DNA of 64,000 bases from CAVPOO01 sp963707015 (lineage in GTDB: Bacteria > Pseudomonadota > Gammaproteobacteria > Thiohalobacterales > Thiohalobacteraceae), in the NCBI GenBank assembly GCA_963707015.1, contig CAVPOO010000006.1, positions 95,741 through 159,740 on the forward strand, read 5' to 3'. Positions 16,401-25,008 of the stretch are shown in pieces (position 1 is the stretch's first letter; each line of letters begins with the position of its first letter). The notes beneath the pieces were generated by a model. The model searched no databases, was not told the origin of the DNA, and saw only the letters and a program-made list of their open reading frames with translations. The position numbers and the translations under genes are program-made.

Positions 16401-16513
16401 GGGAGAGGACTATTCCTTACGTCGGGATTCGGGCGAGCGATATGCCGCGCTTGTTGTCGGTGAAGCCGGTCCGCCAGGAGTTTGGCCGAGAGCGCCTGGG
16501 AGACCCGTCGTGA

Positions 16514-17044
16514 TCAGCGTTGGTATTTGAAGCGACGCCGGTCATATTCCCGCGGAACAGGCGGAATGCCATTGGGGAAAATCAGCGGCCCCAGCTCACG
16601 CAGCGCGCACTCGTACACACGCCGCTTGAAGGGCACGACTTCCTGCAATGGGCGCCAATAGCTTACCCAACGCCACTCCTCAAACTCCGGCTCCTCCGAT
16701 TCATCCAGGCACACGCGCCGGTCCTCACACATCAACCGGAGCATGAACCACACCTGTTTCTGACCAATGCACAGTGGATGGGTGTCACGCCGCACGTATC
16801 GATCGGGCAAGCGGTAGCGCAACCAGCCGCGGGTTGCCCCCATCAGCTTGACGTGTTCCGAACGCAGGCCGATCTCCTCGGCCAGTTCACGGTACAAGGC
16901 CTCCTCCGGCGTCTCATCACTGAGTATGCCGCCTTGCGGGAACTGCCAGGCGTCCTGCCCGATACGGCGGGCCCAAAGCAACCGGCCATCCCGATTGCTC
17001 AGGATAATCCCAACGTTCGGTCTATATCCATCTGGATCAATCAC
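16514..17044 (-). CDS. rppH: RNA pyrophosphohydrolase RppH
   Basis: 176 residues with the Nudix box GGILSDETPEEALYRELAEE followed by IGL. RppH removes pyrophosphate from the 5' end of triphosphorylated mRNA and starts RNase E decay. The GTG at 17044 is chosen because it gives the family N-terminus (VIDPDGYRPNVGIIL) and has AGG just upstream; the ATG-started frame to 17125 adds 27 residues unlike any RppH. The gene is divergent to the HAD phosphatase and upstream of ptsP. Confidence 0.94.
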   Translation of the reverse strand: MIDPDGYRPNVGIILSNRDGRLLWARRIGQDAWQFPQGGILSDETPEEALYRELAEEIGLRSEHVKLMGATRGWLRYRLPDRYVRRDTHPLCIGQKQVWFMLRLMCEDRRVCLDESEEPEFEEWRWVSYWRPLQEVVPFKRRVYECALRELGPLIFPNGIPPVPREYDRRRFKYQR

Positions 17045-17366
17045 TTGCCTACAGTTTGCGAGGTGCTGGTTTGATTGGGATTCTGGCACAGAAGCCGCGT
17101 CGGCGGCAAATAACCCCAGCCTCATGATGATTTACCTTTGGCTACGGGCCCTCTATGCTGGGCGACGCGTTACGCTGGCTTCCTGGCCGATGAACGGGTC
17201 CGTAGTGCAGCAGGCGGCGAGTGATAACAACAGCTTCCCGATTGCGAGGCGCATGACACGCACGACACAAGCAGCATCCGGCGATACCGGGACCGCTCGT
17301 CCAACGCCGCCGCAGTCTGCCTCTCTGGCGGACAGATCTGGCGGCCTGTGCCCTGGAGCAGGCCGA
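17045..17366. other. Divergent intergenic region, rppH / HAD phosphatase
   Basis: 322 bases between two divergent genes. Several open frames cross it on both strands, but none has a ribosome site plus recognisable protein similarity. A CxxCH-like string (CRACH) occurs in one minus frame and is judged accidental. No clear promoter or hairpin was found. Confidence 0.4.
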
Positions 17367-18041
17367 ATGACCCTGGCCCTGTTCGACCTCGACAACACGC
17401 TGCTCGCCGGTGACAGTGACTATCTGTGGGGCCGTTTCCTGGTGGAGCAAGGCATTGTGGACGGCGATGAATATGAGCAACGCAACCAGGTGTTCTACGA
17501 CCAGTACCGGGCCGGAATACTCGATATCCACGAGTTTCTCGCTTTTCAGCTGCAACCGCTGGCCGCGCACCCCCTGGAACAACTGCATCTCTGGCGTGAG
17601 GCCTTCCTCGATCGCATGATCGAACCAATCATCTTGCCCGCGGCGCGGGAACTGCTCGCACAACACCGGCTCAACGGCAACACCCTGGTCATTATCACCG
17701 CCACTAATCGCTTTATCACCGAACCGATTGCGGCACGCTTCGGAGTGGATTATCTGCTGGCAACCGAGGCTGAGATGCGCGACGGACGCTACACGGGCCA
17801 TAGCAGCGGCACACCCTGTTTCCAGCACGGCAAGGTCGAACGACTCGAGCAATGGCTGGCAACTGAAAGCGAAGACCTGGTCGGCAGCTGGTTTTACAGC
17901 GACTCCCACAATGACCTGCCGCTGCTCGAACGGGTTGCCAACCCGGTGGCTGTAGACCCGGACGAGATGTTGCGCAAAGAGGCGCAGGCGCGCAACTGGG
18001 CTGTTATCAGTCTGCGGACGCAGATACAAGGTGAAAGTTAA
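17367..18041 (+). CDS. HAD-superfamily (SerB-like) phosphatase
   Basis: 224 residues. The first HAD motif is FDLDNTLL (Asp7 nucleophile, Asp9 acid/base), the second is IITATNRF, the lysine motif is near GTPCFQHGKVERL, and the last is YSDSHNDLPLL. This is the HAD-IB group that contains phosphoserine phosphatase and similar small-molecule phosphatases; the substrate is not defined. The ATG at 17367 has GGAG eight bases upstream and aligns exactly with the family N-terminus. The open frame extends back to 16848 only because it crosses rppH. Confidence 0.88.
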   Translation: MTLALFDLDNTLLAGDSDYLWGRFLVEQGIVDGDEYEQRNQVFYDQYRAGILDIHEFLAFQLQPLAAHPLEQLHLWREAFLDRMIEPIILPAARELLAQHRLNGNTLVIITATNRFITEPIAARFGVDYLLATEAEMRDGRYTGHSSGTPCFQHGKVERLEQWLATESEDLVGSWFYSDSHNDLPLLERVANPVAVDPDEMLRKEAQARNWAVISLRTQIQGES

Positions 18042-18168
18042 GGGGTATCGAATCTACAACGACAGGCGGCTTCAGCAGAATCTGCGTATCACTGAAACCC
18101 GTACGAGAAAGGGAACCCATGGCCAGTCCCGGTAAACCCGAAGTACTCAAACCAGTATCCAGAATGCT

Positions 18169-18352
18169 CAGTGGCTTTCAATCCGACGAGGAGGGACAGG
18201 ATGGCCACGGAATCCACGGAAAAACACCGAAACAACCAACACCCATTAGAATTTTTTCCGTCTCCTTGCGCGGATTCCGTGGCTATAGAATAAAGATACT
18301 GGCACTCAGCCGGATTTGTCAGCATCCGTTGTCACTAAGCTGAATGCGTACC
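18169..18352 (+). repeat. MITE-like inverted repeat, copy A
   Basis: An imperfect inverted repeat of about 184 bp. The core pair is GGCCACGGAATCCACGGAA (from 18203) and the inverse CGGATTCCGTGGC (18271-18283). The right end (GGCACTCAGCCGG, then TTGTCAGCATCCGTTGTCAC) matches copy C closely; the left end is more diverged. It carries no gene. With heptamer array 2 it occupies most of the 525-bp gap between the HAD phosphatase and btuC. Confidence 0.75.
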
Positions 18353-18355
18353 AGC

Positions 18356-18420
18356 CCTGTCTCCTGTATTCCGTGTCCTGTATTCTGTGCCCTGTATTCT
18401 GTGCCCTGTATTCTGAGCTT
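18356..18420 (+). repeat. Heptamer array 2 (short)
   Basis: About nine alternating units of the TCTCCTG / TATTCCG / TGTCCTG / TATTCTG type, pyrimidine-rich on the plus strand. A short purine stretch (CAGTATCCAGAATGCTCAG, 18152-18170) lies to the left of the MITE copy A, so the MITE may sit between the two arms. The rest of the gap (18421-18566) is a structured-looking leader before btuC with no recognised aptamer. Confidence 0.85.
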
Positions 18421-18566
18421 TGGCGTTCCCCTCGCTGAGAAAACCGACTCGTGGCACGCACACATTCCGCGGAAAAACCGCAAATGACAGGGGCTGGCCG
18501 CAAAGGCTCAGTGCCCGCTTAGCGCATCCACCTATTGTCTTAGAAATCGCTCATTTCCCCCAGACC

Positions 18567-19547
18567 ATGCGACCCCTGTCTCTGCTCACGACACTGGTGT
18601 TACTGGCACTTTTCAGTTTCGGAAGCGCCCTGTCATACGGCAGTGTCGAAACTGGCTGGCAGTCGCTGTGGCGTGCACTTTCCGGGCAGGAAACCGGCGT
18701 CGCGCGGGACGTCATCATCAATCTGCGCCTGCCGCGCGCTCTTACGGCATTCTGCGTGGGCGGACTCCTGGCACTGGCGGGCACCCTGATGCAGGTACTG
18801 CTCAGGAATCCTCTGGCGGATCCCTATGTGCTTGGGACCTCCGGTGGCGCGGCCGTGGGTGCACTCGGCATGCTACTGTTGGGTCTTTCCGGCGTGTGGC
18901 TGACAGCTGGCGCGCTGGCCGGTGCCGGGGTGTCGATTCTCCTGGTATTCGGGCTTGCACAGGGCAGGGGGGACTGGTCACCTCCACGGCTGCTCCTGAA
19001 CGGCATCGTCCTTGCCTCGGGCTGGGGTGCCCTGATCGCCTTCATACTGACCCTCAGCCCGGATCGCAACCTGCGCGGCATGCTGTTCTGGCTCATGGGC
19101 GATGTCAGCGACCCTGACTGGCCGACATTTGGTCTGGTCATTCTGCCGCTTGTGCTGGCAGTCGCCGCCACACTGGCCCGCGCCCTGAACGTGCTGGCCC
19201 ACGGTGAACTACAGGCCACCGCGCTCGGGGTCTCTGTCACATCACTGCGCTTGGCGGTTTACGGCCTCGCCTCGCTGGCAACCGCCGTCGCTGTCACACT
19301 CGCGGGCAGCGTCGGCTTTGTCGGCCTGGTGATTCCGCACATGCTGCGCCTGCTCGGCGCCCGGGATCATCGCATTCTGTTACCCGCGGCAGTGCTGGCC
19401 GGAGGCACCCTGCTCGTATTTGCCGACACCGCCGCGCGCACCCTGTTTGCTCCGCGTCAGCTGCCTGTCGGAATTCTCACGGCCTTCATCGGTGTGCCCC
19501 TGTTCCTCTATCTGTTGCACCGGACCCGGCCGAGTGCAAGCCCATGA
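18567..19547 (+). CDS. btuC: Vitamin B12 ABC transporter permease (BtuC-like, FecCD family)
   Basis: 326 residues with about ten hydrophobic segments. FecCD-family hallmarks are LRLPRALTAFCVGGLLALAG, LLRNPLADPYVLGTSGGAAV and FVGLVIPHMLRLLGARDHR, the last of which contacts the ATPase. It forms the inner-membrane channel for cobalamin (or a siderophore). The B12 assignment rests on context: btuD overlaps it, and a cobalamin riboswitch, btuB, adenosyltransferase and btuF follow. The ATG at 18567 starts directly at the first membrane helix; the longer frame from 18420 runs into repeat DNA. Confidence 0.9.
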   Translation: MRPLSLLTTLVLLALFSFGSALSYGSVETGWQSLWRALSGQETGVARDVIINLRLPRALTAFCVGGLLALAGTLMQVLLRNPLADPYVLGTSGGAAVGALGMLLLGLSGVWLTAGALAGAGVSILLVFGLAQGRGDWSPPRLLLNGIVLASGWGALIAFILTLSPDRNLRGMLFWLMGDVSDPDWPTFGLVILPLVLAVAATLARALNVLAHGELQATALGVSVTSLRLAVYGLASLATAVAVTLAGSVGFVGLVIPHMLRLLGARDHRILLPAAVLAGGTLLVFADTAARTLFAPRQLPVGILTAFIGVPLFLYLLHRTRPSASP

Positions 19548-20311
19548 CGCTGCTGCGCACCCGGCATCTCGGCGTTGAGATCGGCAAGACGCTTGTCTGC
19601 GAGGGCCTGAATCTCGAGATCGAGGCAGGCCAGCGCTGGGCCATACTGGGACGCAATGGCAGTGGCAAAACGACACTGCTGCTCACGCTTGCCGGCCTGC
19701 GCCGGCAAGCGGCAGGCCGTATCGAACTCAACGGACGCTGCCTCCAACAAACGCACCGACGGCATATTGCGCAACAACTGGGATTGTTGCCCCAGGACAA
19801 TCAGGACAGCTTTCCGGCAACGGTGCTGGAAACGGCACTGATCGGGCGCCATCCGCACCTCTCCCTCTGGAGGCCGGAAAGCGAAGCCGACCGATCCATG
19901 GCGCGCGCGGCACTGGCGGCGGTAGACCTCAGTGATTTCGAAGGCCGCGAGATCAGCACACTTTCGGGAGGCGAACGCCGCCGACTCGCGCTGGCCACGC
20001 TGCTCACCCAGGACCCCGAGCTCCTGCTGCTCGACGAACCGGTGAACCATCTGGATCTGCATCACCAGATCCGGGTGCTGGAATTACTCACCGAACAATC
20101 AGAACAGCGGCGCAAGACGCTGGTCATGGTATTGCATGATCCCAACCTCGCGGCACGCTTCGCCGGGCATTGCCTGCTCCTGTTCGGAGCAGGCAAGACG
20201 CGCCACGGGCCATGCCAGGAACTCCTGCACCAGTCGCAGCTCGAGGCACTCTACGGCCATCCCCTGGTAACAGTGAGGAACGGCGACCACCCCGCGTGGC
20301 TGCCAGGCTAA
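19544..20311 (+). CDS. btuD: Vitamin B12 ABC transporter ATPase (BtuD-like)
   Basis: 255 residues. Walker A GRNGSGKTTLL, Q-loop in LGLLPQDNQD, signature LSGGERRRL, Walker B ELLLLDEPVNHLDL and the switch His in VMVLHDPN are all intact. It powers import through BtuC. It overlaps btuC by four bases (ATGA). The substrate assignment is by locus context, as for btuC. It is followed by heptamer array 3 and converges on an uncharacterised minus-strand gene. Confidence 0.9.
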   Translation: MTLLRTRHLGVEIGKTLVCEGLNLEIEAGQRWAILGRNGSGKTTLLLTLAGLRRQAAGRIELNGRCLQQTHRRHIAQQLGLLPQDNQDSFPATVLETALIGRHPHLSLWRPESEADRSMARAALAAVDLSDFEGREISTLSGGERRRLALATLLTQDPELLLLDEPVNHLDLHHQIRVLELLTEQSEQRRKTLVMVLHDPNLAARFAGHCLLLFGAGKTRHGPCQELLHQSQLEALYGHPLVTVRNGDHPAWLPG

Positions 20312-20427
20312 GAAAGGACGGCGATCCCGGAACCGACCGAAAAATGCAGTTATCCTTGCTTCGCCGTCTTTGCGTGGTAAATAACAATCCCGGGAACGGA
20401 CTAAGGCGGCCGATGCGCGAAATGCCC

Positions 20428-20613
<186 letters not shown>

Positions 20614-20624
20614 CCCTAATCCCC

Positions 20625-21068
20625 TCAGGTTCCAAACAACCGCTGCCACCAACGCCGACGGTTGCCGGGTAACCGCCCAGCCGCCTTCAGGTCTGTCGGC
20701 GCAAGCTTGGAGAGTATCCAGCCGGGCAAGGGTGGATTGTCACTGAAGCCACAGGAGACACCCAGATTGTTGGGATCGAAGATCTTGACAAAGGCCGGCT
20801 GATCGAATGAGTCCGTGTAGACGATGCCGCAGTAATCTTCATCGTGCTCCGTCCGTAACAACCGATCGATTTCAGTGATGAAGGTGTCGAGGCGTTCCGC
20901 GCTCACCGGCTTGCCCGGCGGCTCTTCGCCAATCGCATAGATATACCAGTCGCCTGCGGCATCACGGCGCAGCGTCGCCCAAAGCTCATCGAGCTGCGGC
21001 CAGCGCAGAACGCCATAAAAACTGCCCCGAAATGCCTCGCGGAACGGATCCGGTACAGGCTCATGCAT
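20625..21068 (-). CDS. Conserved-looking cytosolic protein of unknown function
   Basis: 147 residues, no signal peptide or membrane helix. It is rich in aromatic and acidic residues (SFYGVLRWPQLDELWATLRR, DWYIYAIGEEPP, DEDYCGIVYTDSFDQPAFVK, FDPNNLGVSCGFSDNPPLPG) and ends in a basic tail (GNRRRWWQRLFGT). I do not recognise the family. It is read divergently from the riboswitch-btuB unit and its 3' end abuts heptamer array 3. The ATG at 21068 is preferred to the one at 21107. Its place inside the B12 locus is the only functional hint. Confidence 0.7.
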   Translation of the reverse strand: MHEPVPDPFREAFRGSFYGVLRWPQLDELWATLRRDAAGDWYIYAIGEEPPGKPVSAERLDTFITEIDRLLRTEHDEDYCGIVYTDSFDQPAFVKIFDPNNLGVSCGFSDNPPLPGWILSKLAPTDLKAAGRLPGNRRRWWQRLFGT

Positions 21069-21274
21069 TGTTTGCTCCCCACATGGCGGCCGGCATGCAC
21101 CGGTCAAATCCTGCCGACCCGCAGTCGACCTCCGAAGACCGGGAAGAATTCATGATACAGCCATTAGCGGGCGACACACATCCCGGGAGGCAACGGCCTG
21201 ATCGCGGAAGAAATTAGCTCTGGCACAGCCCGGCTGGCTTGACAGCCCGGCGCCCGCGCCGTAGAGTCACCGGC

Positions 21275-21482
21275 GTTTCAGCATCGCTTCAGGTGTCCCA
21301 CGGATATCCGTCCACGGGATGAAACGGGAAGCCGGTCCGTCCTGGCGAGGTTCCAGGACAATTCCGGCGCTGCCCCCGCAACGGTAGGCGAGTCAAGACG
21401 GATCACAATGCCACTGCGCATCGGCGCGGGAAGGCGATCCGCCTGGGAGAACATCCCGCTCGCGAGCCCGGAGACCGGCCTG
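21275..21482 (+). promoter_or_regulatory. Cobalamin riboswitch controlling btuB
   Basis: The leader carries the conserved cobalamin aptamer elements in order: GGGAAGCCGGT (from about 21328), TTCCGGCGCTGCCCCCGCAA followed by CGGTA (from 21362), the B12 box GCCACTG (21410-21416), GGGAAGGCG (21428-21436) and GAGCCCGGAGACCGGCC (21464-21480). It ends about 115 bases before the btuB start. Known aptamers of this class sense adenosylcobalamin and shut off translation or transcription of uptake genes. No T-run follows, so translational control is more likely; a GC-rich stretch just before the btuB ribosome site could sequester it. The rest of the 529-bp gap 21069-21597 shows no gene. Confidence 0.95.
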
Positions 21483-21597
21483 TTGCTTAACCCATGAGCA
21501 TGTCGCGGAGGACGACTCAGGGCAGGCGCATGACCCGTCCCGACAATCCCTCTGCCACGACATCGCAGGCGCGCGGGCGTGCCCGAAGGGACCCACC

Positions 21598-23424
21598 ATG
21601 GCAGCTTTTTCTCGTTCCACCCTGGCATCCGCGGGCGCAGCCTGGCTGGCCGGTTTCACATTCCCTGGCACCGCCGCAGAAACGGTTACAGAACCAGTTA
21701 TTGTCACCGCGACCCGAACGGCACAGACTGCGGATGCAACGCTCGCGTCGGTGCAGGTGATCACGCGCGAGCAAATTGAACAGGCGCAGGCCACGGATGT
21801 CGCTGAGCTGTTGCGTTTTCAGGCAGGCCTGGATATCGCACGCAATGGCGGCCCGGGTCAGGCCACCTCGCTGTTCATGCGCGGCACCGACAGCAACCAG
21901 ACACTGGTGCTGGTCGACGGTGTCAAGGTTAACCCCGGCACCATCGGCGGGGCGGCCTGGCAGAACATCAATCCCGCCATGATCGAACGCGTTGAAATCG
22001 TGCGCGGCCCGCGTTCGGCGCTCTACGGCTCGGATGCCATTGGCGGTGTTGTGCAGATCTTTACCCGCCGCGGCCGCGCACCGGTCTCCCGCAGCGGCAG
22101 CATCGGTCTGGGCAGCAACAATACCTTTACCGCCGATGCCGGCATCAGTGGCAAATCAGACAGATTCCGCGGTGGTCTGGATCTCGCCGTCGAGGCGACC
22201 GATGGCGTTGAACCGCGCACCGATTCGAATGCCCCGGGTGATTTCAATAACCACAGTTTCAACCTCTATGCGGGTACGCAGTTCGACTGGCTCGCTGTCG
22301 AATTCAGCACCTGGTGGACGCAGGGCAATACCGATTACGCCGATTTTTTCGGGGCCCCGCTCGACCAGGATTTCCAGAACGGCGTGTCGGCGCTCACCTT
22401 CGACGCTGCGCCGCTGGACAATCTCACATCGACGCTCAAACTGAGCTACACCATTGACAAAGTCGCACAGACACAGGATGACGATATCGCCCGCACCCGG
22501 CGATGGGTCGCGGACTGGCAAAACAATTTCCAGCTCGGTGGCCACCATCTGCTGAGTGGCGGCCTCAATCTGACCCGGGAAAAGGATTATTCCGTTTCCC
22601 TGGGATCTATCTTTGATGAAGACCGCAACGTCAAGGCCGTTTTCCTGCAGGATGACGTGCAGTACGGCAAACACAAACTGCTGCTGGCGGGACGTTATAC
22701 CGACGACGACTTTACCCAGGACAAGAGCACCTGGAGCGTCGCATACGGCTACCACGTCCTGCCGCGTACCCGCATGTTCGCCAGTGTTGCCACGGCCTTC
22801 CGGTCGCCGGACAGCACCGACCTGTTCGGCTTTGGCGGCAACCCGGAGCTGCGGCCGGAAGCGTCCCGCAACTATGAGGCGGGACTTAAGCATCAGTTCA
22901 TGGGCGCGCAAAGTCTGCAGATCACGGTGTTCCACAACAAGATCAAGGATCTGATCACGATCGATTTCGCCACCTTTCCCAGCGAGGCTCAAAACATTGA
23001 TCGCGCCCGGATCCGGGGCATCGAGGCCCAGTACCAGTTCCAGCGGGGGAACTGGTACGCCACACTGGAAGGCATACTTCAGGACCCGGAGAACCGCGAG
23101 ACCGGCCGGCAACTGGCCCGGCGCGCGAAAAAGAGCCTGACAGGTTCCATCAACTATACGCGTGGCCCTTATACCTTCACCGGCAAGCTGCTAAGCACCG
23201 GTGAGCGGCCCAATTCGGACTTCGACGACATCGACCTGGACAGTTACACGCTGGTCGACCTGGCAATCACCAGGCAACTGAGCCGTGCACTGTCTGCGCA
23301 TCTCAGGATCGAAAACCTGTTCGACAAGGATTACACCCTGGCGGAGGGATTCAACACCCAGGACCGGGCATTTTTCGTTACTCTGCGATACGCCGGACCG
23401 ACAGTGGACGGATCGGGACTGTGA
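21598..23424 (+). CDS. btuB: TonB-dependent vitamin B12 receptor BtuB
   Basis: 608 residues. Signal peptide, then a TonB box (EPVIVTATRT at about 33-42), a plug domain with LFMRGTDSNQTLVLVDGVKV and VEIVRGPRSALYGSDAIGGV, and a 22-strand barrel region ending in a predicted final strand (AFFVTLRYAG). Residues GPRSALYGSDAIGG match BtuB closely, and the size equals E. coli BtuB. It imports cobalamin over the outer membrane. Preceded by a cobalamin riboswitch; the ATG has AAGGGA about seven bases upstream. The following tonB-like gene overlaps its stop by four bases. Confidence 0.95.
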   Translation: MAAFSRSTLASAGAAWLAGFTFPGTAAETVTEPVIVTATRTAQTADATLASVQVITREQIEQAQATDVAELLRFQAGLDIARNGGPGQATSLFMRGTDSNQTLVLVDGVKVNPGTIGGAAWQNINPAMIERVEIVRGPRSALYGSDAIGGVVQIFTRRGRAPVSRSGSIGLGSNNTFTADAGISGKSDRFRGGLDLAVEATDGVEPRTDSNAPGDFNNHSFNLYAGTQFDWLAVEFSTWWTQGNTDYADFFGAPLDQDFQNGVSALTFDAAPLDNLTSTLKLSYTIDKVAQTQDDDIARTRRWVADWQNNFQLGGHHLLSGGLNLTREKDYSVSLGSIFDEDRNVKAVFLQDDVQYGKHKLLLAGRYTDDDFTQDKSTWSVAYGYHVLPRTRMFASVATAFRSPDSTDLFGFGGNPELRPEASRNYEAGLKHQFMGAQSLQITVFHNKIKDLITIDFATFPSEAQNIDRARIRGIEAQYQFQRGNWYATLEGILQDPENRETGRQLARRAKKSLTGSINYTRGPYTFTGKLLSTGERPNSDFDDIDLDSYTLVDLAITRQLSRALSAHLRIENLFDKDYTLAEGFNTQDRAFFVTLRYAGPTVDGSGL

Positions 23425-24122
23425 GCCTGCGCGGCTTTGTCGCGGCGTCGGCCCTGCTCCACCTCGGGGCTCTCGCCGCCCTGCAGTATCCGGCACTGGA
23501 AGCGGGCACCGCCAGCCCCGTATCCAGGCTCGCATTAATCATTACCCGCTCGCAGGTCGCGCCTGAATCAACGACCAGCGCATCACTGGCTTCGGCATCA
23601 CAGCCGCTGTCGCCCGCCGCTGCCCCCGTGACAACGCCTGATCCCGGTCCGGTGCGACAGATGCCGCATCGGATCACCTCGGCCCGGGCCATGGCTACCC
23701 CCCCGGCTCCTGCAACGCCTGCTGTGAGGCGAATCCCCGCAGCCAGGCCGATCATCGCGAAGAACAGGGCGCGCGCGCCGGGCGGTGGCAAGCCCGAGGC
23801 GGCTGACGCCGTTCAAGAAGAGGCGGCGAAGACCGATGAGGCCTCGTCTGAACTCCGAAAGATGTTTTCCGCAAACTTTACCTACCCGCCTCTCGCCCGC
23901 CGGCGCGGCTGGGAGGGTGAAGTCCGGCTCGGTCTGCGCCTCGAGCCGGATGGCCGGGTGACGCACATCCATATTGTGAAATCGTCAGGCTTCGCTATCC
24001 TGGACAAGTCTGCGCTGAAGACCGCGCGCGGCCTGGGACTCGCACCAGCGGCAGCCCGCTGGCTGCAGGGCGAATGGTTCGACATGATCCTGCCCGTCCG
24101 TTACCAGTTGAACGACGGCTAA
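23421..24122 (+). CDS. TonB-family energy transducer dedicated to B12 uptake
   Basis: 233 residues: N-terminal membrane anchor (residues 5-25), a long Pro/Ala-rich spacer (about 45-135), and the C-terminal TonB domain (NFTYPPLARRRGWEGEVRLG, LRLEPDGRVTHIHIVKSSGF, LDKSALKTARG). TonB proteins transmit the proton-motive force to outer-membrane receptors. The start is GTG at 23421 in a GTGA overlap with the btuB stop, so it is made with BtuB under riboswitch control. No exbB or exbD is in the window, so it must borrow them from elsewhere. Confidence 0.9.
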   Translation: MSLRGFVAASALLHLGALAALQYPALEAGTASPVSRLALIITRSQVAPESTTSASLASASQPLSPAAAPVTTPDPGPVRQMPHRITSARAMATPPAPATPAVRRIPAARPIIAKNRARAPGGGKPEAADAVQEEAAKTDEASSELRKMFSANFTYPPLARRRGWEGEVRLGLRLEPDGRVTHIHIVKSSGFAILDKSALKTARGLGLAPAAARWLQGEWFDMILPVRYQLNDG

Positions 24123-24144
24123 ACCCGACATCGGCACGGCACCC

Positions 24145-24693
24145 ATGGGACACCGACTCTCAAAGATTTACACCAGGACTGGCGACAAGGGCACGACGGG
24201 CCTCGGTGACGGCACCCGCACACCGAAGGACAGCACGCGTGTGGAGGCGTTTGGAACGGTCGATGAACTCAACAGCGCGATCGGATTGCTGCTGGCGGAA
24301 AACGATCTCCCGGGCGCGGTCCGCGCGGTACTCACGAGCATCCAGCACGAACTCTTCGATCTCGGCGGAGAGCTCTGTCTCCCCGGGTATACCGGAATCC
24401 GACCGGATCAGATCAACAGGCTCGAAGAGATCCTGGATGAACTGAACACCGATCTTCCGCCGCTCAAGGAGTTCATTCTCCCGGGCGGAAACCGCCCGGC
24501 CGCCCTTTGCCATATGGCCCGCAGCGTGTGCCGGCGCGCAGAGCGCCGCGTGGTAACGCTGTTGCGGACCGAGACGGTTCAACCGCCCGCATTGACCTAT
24601 CTCAATCGCCTGTCGGACCTGCTGTTCGTCATCGCGCGTGTCCTGGCACGCCAGGCAGGGGGTGAGGAGGTTCTCTGGAAACACGAGCGGTGA
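24145..24693 (+). CDS. Cob(I)alamin adenosyltransferase, PduO type
   Basis: 182 residues. The ATP-binding N-terminus KIYTRTGDKGTTGLGDGTR, the middle VDELNSAIGLLLAE and QHELFDLGGEL, and the C-terminal ARSVCRRAERRVV and LNRLSDLLFVIARVL are diagnostic of the PduO/MMAB fold. It transfers the adenosyl group of ATP to cob(I)alamin to make coenzyme B12 from imported cobalamin. It lies 22 bases after the tonB gene and is likely the last gene of the riboswitch-controlled operon, so uptake and activation are co-regulated. Confidence 0.95.
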   Translation: MGHRLSKIYTRTGDKGTTGLGDGTRTPKDSTRVEAFGTVDELNSAIGLLLAENDLPGAVRAVLTSIQHELFDLGGELCLPGYTGIRPDQINRLEEILDELNTDLPPLKEFILPGGNRPAALCHMARSVCRRAERRVVTLLRTETVQPPALTYLNRLSDLLFVIARVLARQAGGEEVLWKHER

Positions 24694-25008
24694 GTCGTCC
24701 GGCGCGTACCGGCTGAGCCCGCCACCGGATATCCGCCACGCAGCGCGCCGGGGAAACACGTCATAAGGGCGCAAGCGCCTTGCGCATCCTTGCCCGGCAA
24801 AATGCGTGACCGCGACACACAGGCCGGCGCATGCGCAGACAGCGCGGCATCTCGCCGGAATCCTTTGCTGACCGTCCCCTTTCGTGTATTCTGCCCGACA
24901 ACTGCATACCGGCAGGGGTAAAGAATCGACTCGGCCACGTGTAAGCGGCGCGAATCATACGATTCAACGCAGGACCGAATAGCCGGGCAGGGACCGCAGG
25001 CTTTCTCA
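24694..25008. other. Intergenic region before the GGDEF/EAL gene
   Basis: 315 bases with no supported gene. A weak sigma-70 pair, TTGCTG (24865-24870) and TATTCT (24887-24892) with a 16-base spacer, lies about 115 bases before the next start. A GGGCGC-AAGC-GCCTTGCGC hairpin lies near 24768-24785. Neither is strong. Confidence 0.35.

Noticed and set aside
17142..17398. Minus-strand string with a CxxCH-like motif near 17250-17280, a possible cytochrome c fragment
   Set aside because: Only the motif is present, in a frame antisense to and beyond the HAD gene; no further cytochrome similarity and no ribosome site.
18421..18566. Possible riboswitch before btuC (contains CCGCAAAGGC and several short stems)
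   Set aside because: It lacks the B12 box and other conserved cobalamin elements, and the fit to cyclic-di-GMP aptamers is too loose. Left as an unassigned structured leader.
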